Assembly (NCBI GenBank): GCA_020091685.1
Contig: CM034594.1
Location: 1,364,692-1,428,691, forward strand
Source: Lutjanus erythropterus
Taxonomy: Eukaryota; Chordata; Actinopteri; Lutjaniformes; Lutjanidae
DNA: 64,000 bases
Reading direction: 5' to 3'
This document shows positions 61,801 to 64,000 of the stretch, piece by piece; position 1 is the first letter of the stretch, and each line of letters starts with the position of its first letter. The notes under the pieces were generated by a model. That model saw nothing but the letters and a program-made list of their open reading frames with translations. It was not told the DNA's origin and searched no databases. Made by a program: the position numbers and the translations under genes.

Positions 61801-62892
61801 TTCTACCTGGATAATGCACATTGTGAAGCGCTATCAGGTTTTGTTCATGTTGGTGATCTGGAGCATATATCAGCAGACTTAAGGGGACTGCACATATGAA
61901 CGTCAGTCAGCTGATCTAATGACATAAAAAACACCACAAAAGGGTTAGTTTTTCTGTTGTCATGTTACAGACAAGCTCGCTTGTTTGACTTCAAGTAAAC
62001 CAGACTAAACATGGCTGGTGTAAACCTGCCCTAAGAGTCAGGGACAGGAGGGTCAGTTCATGCTTACCGTCATCTGCCAGGTAGGCATGAAGTCTGCGCT
62101 CTGCCGGACCCTCTCAAAGATCTTCTGTAGCTGGGGGTTGATGAAGGAGTTGTCTGTGAAAAAAAAAACAAGAATAAATAGAGAAGTTGTCATAAGAAAA
62201 GTCATTGCTTACAAATCCTCTGAGGACACCTGATGAACATCATTTGGCAGTGGTGCCGTTGCTTCAGTGTGTACCTTGAATGCTGAGCATCTGTCCAATC
62301 TTGAGTGCCGCCCCACGGACCTTACACAGTGTGCTGACTATTCTCTCAGCGTTAGCCTCTGACAGGAGAGGAGAGTCTAACAGGGCATTCATGTCTACAA
62401 AACATATAGCACACATAAACAGAAACAGATGATTAACTTTGATATAAAGCCTAGCATATTACAAGAAGAATAACATAAACAAGAGTAATTTGTCTTTGCA
62501 CTTGTCTTCAAACTGCTGCATGTAAATAATTAAGCTGCAGCTCTTACTAGCCAGCTGTAAGAAGCACTGTGTAAAAACTGACATCATTAAATACTGCTCA
62601 TTTAACACGTATTAAAGCTTGTTCCTGTTAACAGGTTTGATTTAGTGCCTGTCCTGTGCCTGGCAGGTGCTGACACATGAGAAACTTCTCCAGGGCCGAC
62701 CAGCTGTCCATCTGTCTGCTGGATCTGCCTGGTGTGCACTGGACCAAAGGCTCTTTTATAGGATGGGAAGAGAGAGCAGCAGAGGACCAGAGAGAAGTGA
62801 GAAGAAGATACACATACCTCCTTTTTGTTTGCCTCCCAATGACTGTTTTGCCACCTCTGCAATGGCACCAATCCCAAGTCCTACTGCCAGTC
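50652..62892 (-). CDS. coq8b: coq8b (ADCK4), atypical kinase of coenzyme Q synthesis; 5' end outside window
   Basis: UbiB/ABC1-family atypical kinase of the mitochondrial inner membrane, needed for coenzyme Q synthesis. Visible coding exons, in gene order: 62892-62818, 62394-62275, 62153-62068, 60187-60047, 59944-59863, 57379-57286, 56745-56604, 54874-54767, 53121-53056, about 52783-52703, 50957-50652. Apart from the tenth, their splice phases agree. Family hallmarks in order are a glycine-rich membrane segment (GLAVGLG), KxGQ (ALKIGQMLS), the alanine-rich loop replacing the P-loop ([10 protein letters not shown]), the lysine in [17 protein letters not shown] and DFG. COQ8B is preferred over COQ8A because of [23 protein letters not shown] and the GVPLD region. 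About 430 residues are visible against about 540 in human; roughly 110 N-terminal residues, including the targeting peptide, are missing off the right edge. The tenth exon is disrupted (see its entry). Orthology is firm; functionality of this copy is uncertain. Confidence 0.95.
52703..52783 (-). pseudogene. coq8b: coq8b penultimate exon, frame-disrupted and lacking an acceptor
   Basis: The donor side is normal: 'gaggccaag' then GTGAGG at 52,697-52,702, phase 0. Family-like peptide, however, is spread over three frames: VLQKSR in one, DLKFLTG in the next, then EAK in the third. This is what two single-base losses (one in a G run, one in a T run) would produce. The upstream end has VV and GDRE-like codons but looks short against family members. 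No AG dinucleotide occurs on the minus strand between 52,761 and 52,875; the (TG)n microsatellite occupies the expected polypyrimidine/AG site. Either sequencing error next to a microsatellite or a true lesion. The exon is flanked by phase-0 introns, so skipping it would keep the frame. Confidence 0.8.
52780..52836. repeat. (CA)n microsatellite abutting a coq8b exon
   Basis: About 57 bases of CA on the plus strand. On the minus strand it forms a (TG)n tract that runs directly into the penultimate coq8b exon. Confidence 0.97.
53056..53121 (-). CDS. coq8b: coq8b exon with the DFG motif
   Basis: 22 codons, phase 0 at both ends, acceptor 'ttgtctgtag', donor GTATGA. It encodes [20 protein letters not shown] then IQ. 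DFG is the metal-binding motif of the kinase fold. Confidence 0.97.
53150..53290 (+). repeat. Dispersed repeat R3, fragment
   Basis: 'tatataacagtg', 'tttcctgt', 'aatattctaaata' and 'agtgtttac' follow the R3 order seen at 50,140-50,235. Truncated copy within a coq8b intron. Confidence 0.5.
54097..54345 (+). repeat. Dispersed repeat R2, copy 2 (coq8b intron)
   Basis: Matches 5,605-5,865 in the same orientation over the 'tagaaatagcagta' / 'tttgacatt' core and the AT-rich tail (see copy 1). Confidence 0.7.
54430..54725 (+). repeat. Dispersed repeat R3, copy 4 (coq8b intron)
   Basis: 'gaggtaaaattactgg...gtttggtt' in copy 2 corresponds to 'gtgaagtaaaatgactga' and 'gagtttagttggttt' here. 'ggctgtct', 'cctgtccacagcagtg', 'gctgaccg' and 'tacctcata' follow in R3 order. 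It ends about 40 bases before the donor of the next coq8b exon. Confidence 0.65.
54767..54874 (-). CDS. coq8b: coq8b exon with the TDPNWANF motif
   Basis: 36 codons, phase 0 at both ends, acceptor 'ccgtcaccag', donor GTGAGT. It encodes [30 protein letters not shown] and NSDTNK. QTDPNW(A/S)NF is an invariant UbiB-family motif in the catalytic-loop position. Confidence 0.98.
56604..56745 (-). CDS. coq8b: coq8b exon (PLD region)
   Basis: One base completes an Arg codon begun in the previous exon. Then 47 codons follow: [47 protein letters not shown]. Acceptor 'tatttgtacag', donor [17 protein letters not shown] matches the COQ8B-type hinge region. Confidence 0.97.
56994..57025. repeat. A-rich tract
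   Basis: Runs of A interrupted by single T, within a coq8b intron. Confidence 0.85.
57286..57379 (-). CDS. coq8b: coq8b exon with the ECDY motif
   Basis: Two bases complete Gly (GGT). Then 30 codons [20 protein letters not shown] and [10 protein letters not shown], then two bases of an Arg codon. Acceptor 'tttttccacag', donor [13 protein letters not shown] is characteristic of COQ8B, against ELALECDY in COQ8A. Confidence 0.97.
58100..58500. mobile_element. MITE with CTGGGTTTCCCC termini, copy 2
   Basis: Left end CTGGGTTTCCCC and right end GGGGAAACCCTG (11 of 12 inverted). The interior shares 'tagggccctatgaaat' and 'aggcctaacaactctgct' with 13,990-14,253. Lies in the longest visible coq8b intron, directly abutting the next element. 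Confidence 0.8.
58501..59077 (-). mobile_element. Teleost 'agggctgcaac' element, copy 2, with internal insertion
   Basis: Inverted relative to 31,589-31,923. 'aatgtgaatattttctggtt' at about 58,627 is the reverse complement of the diagnostic interior, and the right end reads 'ttgttagttgcacccct'. About 240 bases between roughly 58,745 and 58,985 ('tgtgtcccctgtgtctctta', 'tatgatgtcacgtaggg') do not belong to the family and look like a later insertion. A poly-A run (about 58,673-58,690) is included. Confidence 0.8.
59863..59944 (-). CDS. coq8b: coq8b exon (YPGVAESI)
   Basis: 27 codons plus one base: [27 protein letters not shown], then G of a Gly codon. Acceptor 'atttcttccag', donor GTAACA. The YPG that follows AMKIQ is conserved across UbiB proteins. 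Confidence 0.97.
60047..60187 (-). CDS. coq8b: coq8b exon with the alanine-rich loop and catalytic lysine
   Basis: 47 codons, phase 0 at both ends, acceptor 'ttgtgtag', donor GTTATT. It encodes [34 protein letters not shown] and [17 protein letters not shown] replaces the kinase P-loop, and the Lys of AMKIQ is the VAIK-equivalent. These are defining features of COQ8. Confidence 0.98.
61589..62038. mobile_element. MITE with ACTCTTAGGGCAG termini, 450 bp
   Basis: Left end 61,589-61,610 and the reverse complement of 62,017-62,038 match in 19 of 22 bases ('actcttagggcag' identical). No coding capacity. It ends only about 24 bases inside the intron from the donor of the coq8b exon at 62,068. The ends resemble those at 10,178-10,802, suggesting related families. 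Confidence 0.82.
62068..62153 (-). CDS. coq8b: coq8b exon (INPQL...SADFMP)
   Basis: Two bases complete Asp (GAC). Then 28 codons [18 protein letters not shown] and [10 protein letters not shown]. Acceptor is a T-run then 'cacag', donor GTAAGC. QSADFMP is conserved in COQ8 proteins. Confidence 0.98.
62275..62394 (-). CDS. coq8b: coq8b exon with the KxGQ motif
   Basis: Two bases complete Asp, then 39 codons: [39 protein letters not shown]. Then G of an Asp codon. Acceptor 'ttttgtag', donor GTACAC. KxGQ (here KIGQ) is the invariant N-terminal extension motif that folds over the active site and restrains protein-kinase activity in COQ8. Confidence 0.98.
62818..62892 (-). CDS. coq8b: coq8b first visible exon (membrane segment)
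   Basis: Two bases complete Gly, then 24 codons [17 protein letters not shown] and LGGKQKG, then G. Acceptor 'tctctgctgcag', donor GTATGT. The [13 protein letters not shown] stretch corresponds to the single membrane segment of COQ8A/B. The preceding exon, expected to encode a RLANFG-like sequence, was not found up to position 64,000. Confidence 0.95.
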
Positions 62893-64000
62893 CTGCAGCA
62901 GAGAGACAAGACACAACTGAATATAAATTTAACGCTACTTAACAGATGCTTGAGGGAAACACTGATGTGAAACAGGTGCAGCTAGATGAAGAGTGGAATA
63001 ATATTTGGGATCTTTTGCCAAAAAAAATCTGACAACTGAGAAATCCTGTATGTTAAAATTGCTGTTAAAACCCCCCAGAGACACTCATATTTTTAATGTG
63101 CTGTCAGTGGTTGTAAAATAAGGATAAAACATTGTCTTGCAAAGGGACAAGGGAAGTCTGAACATTTTGTTTTATTGATATACTGCATGTGTGTAATTAC
63201 TGCACTCAGTGCTCTGTGTTTATAACAGACTGTAAGCCAGTGTGTTTCATAAGCTTGACATTTTATTGTCCTGTTGTGCTTAGAACCATGTGACAACCTG
63301 GAGTGAAATGAGAAGGATGTTCCCATTTGGACAAAGACTCTGCATCCTTCCACAAAGCATGAATGCAGTCAGGAACTATGCATGAAGGTAAAACAAACAA
63401 AAAGAGATTCCAAACAAGAGAAGAACTCCAACCAGCCAGGACAAAACGAGGAGCTCGCACATAAAAGAGGGGCTACTTCTGTCTCATGGATGTGAATTGG
63501 GTATGAAAAGTCCGGCACAGACCAGAAAACTGTACTTTGCAAATCTTTGCATGCAGACTCAAACACCACTAACCATCTGCAAATAAGAGCCAGAAAAGCA
63601 AAGTCCAGTGATCAAAACAAGCTCCAGACTTAGATGAAGTGTTTACTATTTACTTTTTTATATTTTATAAATTAATATTTTATATTTTGCTACATGCTCA
63701 GTTGCATTTTTCAAAAAAAAAAAAAATTCTACAGAAAAGGAGAAAAATAATTAAATGTGGAAATACCTTGTATTAGTTGAGTATATAATTCATCAGGAAA
63801 ACAGTTAATAAAGTTAAGAAATGGGTTTTTCCATATAGTCAATTTATACAAACTATTTATTCACTGAATTTAAAGATATTTACTATTTACTGTATAAAAT
63901 TAACAATATATTGGGATATGAGATTTTGGTCATATCACACAGCCTTGTAGTGTATGACCAATGTCTCTTGCCAAATACGGTAAGCACAAAAATAGAAAAG
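62893..64000. other. coq8b intron sequence, no exon found
   Basis: Searched on the minus strand for the expected upstream exon (ending in a phase-1 Gly before GT). None seen. Contains AT-rich sequence and a poly-A run near 63,713-63,725. Presumed intron extending past the right edge. Confidence 0.6.

Noticed and set aside
50652..62892. Assignment of the gene to COQ8A (ADCK3)
   Set aside because: Both paralogues share the catalytic motifs, but [23 protein letters not shown] and the GVPLD region fit COQ8B better.
1..64000. CRISPR arrays, operons, phage or retroviral genes
   Set aside because: No regular repeat-spacer structure, no prokaryotic gene organisation, and no polymerase or integrase motif was seen. 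The tandem arrays are vertebrate micro- and minisatellites.

Overview
The window looks like nuclear DNA of a bony fish, probably a percomorph teleost. It is AT-rich, full of CA/TG microsatellites and short inverted-repeat transposons, and its one clear gene has vertebrate exon-intron structure. The percomorph label is an inference from repeat families I recognise (the 'ttacttaagtaaaagta' element at 47.3 kb, the 'agggctgcaactaacg' element at 31.6 kb, the GAACC/GGTTC clusters at 19 kb). There are no operons, phage, CRISPR arrays or other prokaryotic features.

Right part, about 50.1-64.0 kb, minus strand: most of coq8b (ADCK4), the mitochondrial UbiB-family atypical kinase/ATPase needed for coenzyme Q synthesis. 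Eleven coding exons can be placed by translation and GT-AG boundaries. Ten join in a consistent reading frame from the glycine-rich membrane segment before the KxGQ motif to the stop codon. The N-terminal exon(s), with the mitochondrial targeting region, lie beyond the right edge. The penultimate exon (about 52.70-52.78 kb) is damaged as written: homology to COQ8B runs through three reading frames, and a CA microsatellite sits where the splice acceptor should be. The introns hold several recognisable inverted-repeat transposons, including a stack of three at 58.1-59.1 kb.

Middle, about 45.35-46.4 kb: a CpG-containing, mostly repeat-poor island with an octamer, a CCAAT box and a potential G-quadruplex, followed on the minus strand by a strong splice donor at 45,856. 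This looks like the promoter and non-coding first exon of another minus-strand gene. In mammals NUMBL lies just downstream of COQ8B on the same strand, so numbl is my guess for its identity, but no PTB-domain exon is visible.

Left part, 1-45.3 kb: no exon I can defend. It is either the long first intron of the putative 46-kb gene or intergenic DNA. It holds microsatellites, fold-back elements, dispersed repeat pairs, a degenerate 34-bp tandem repeat at 43.5-44.7 kb, and a repeated structured element (0.2 and 2.5 kb) whose hairpin shows a compensatory base-pair change. I did not find an undescribed multigene system. The items most worth following up are the broken coq8b exon, the covarying hairpin repeat, the 34-bp array and the 46-kb promoter.
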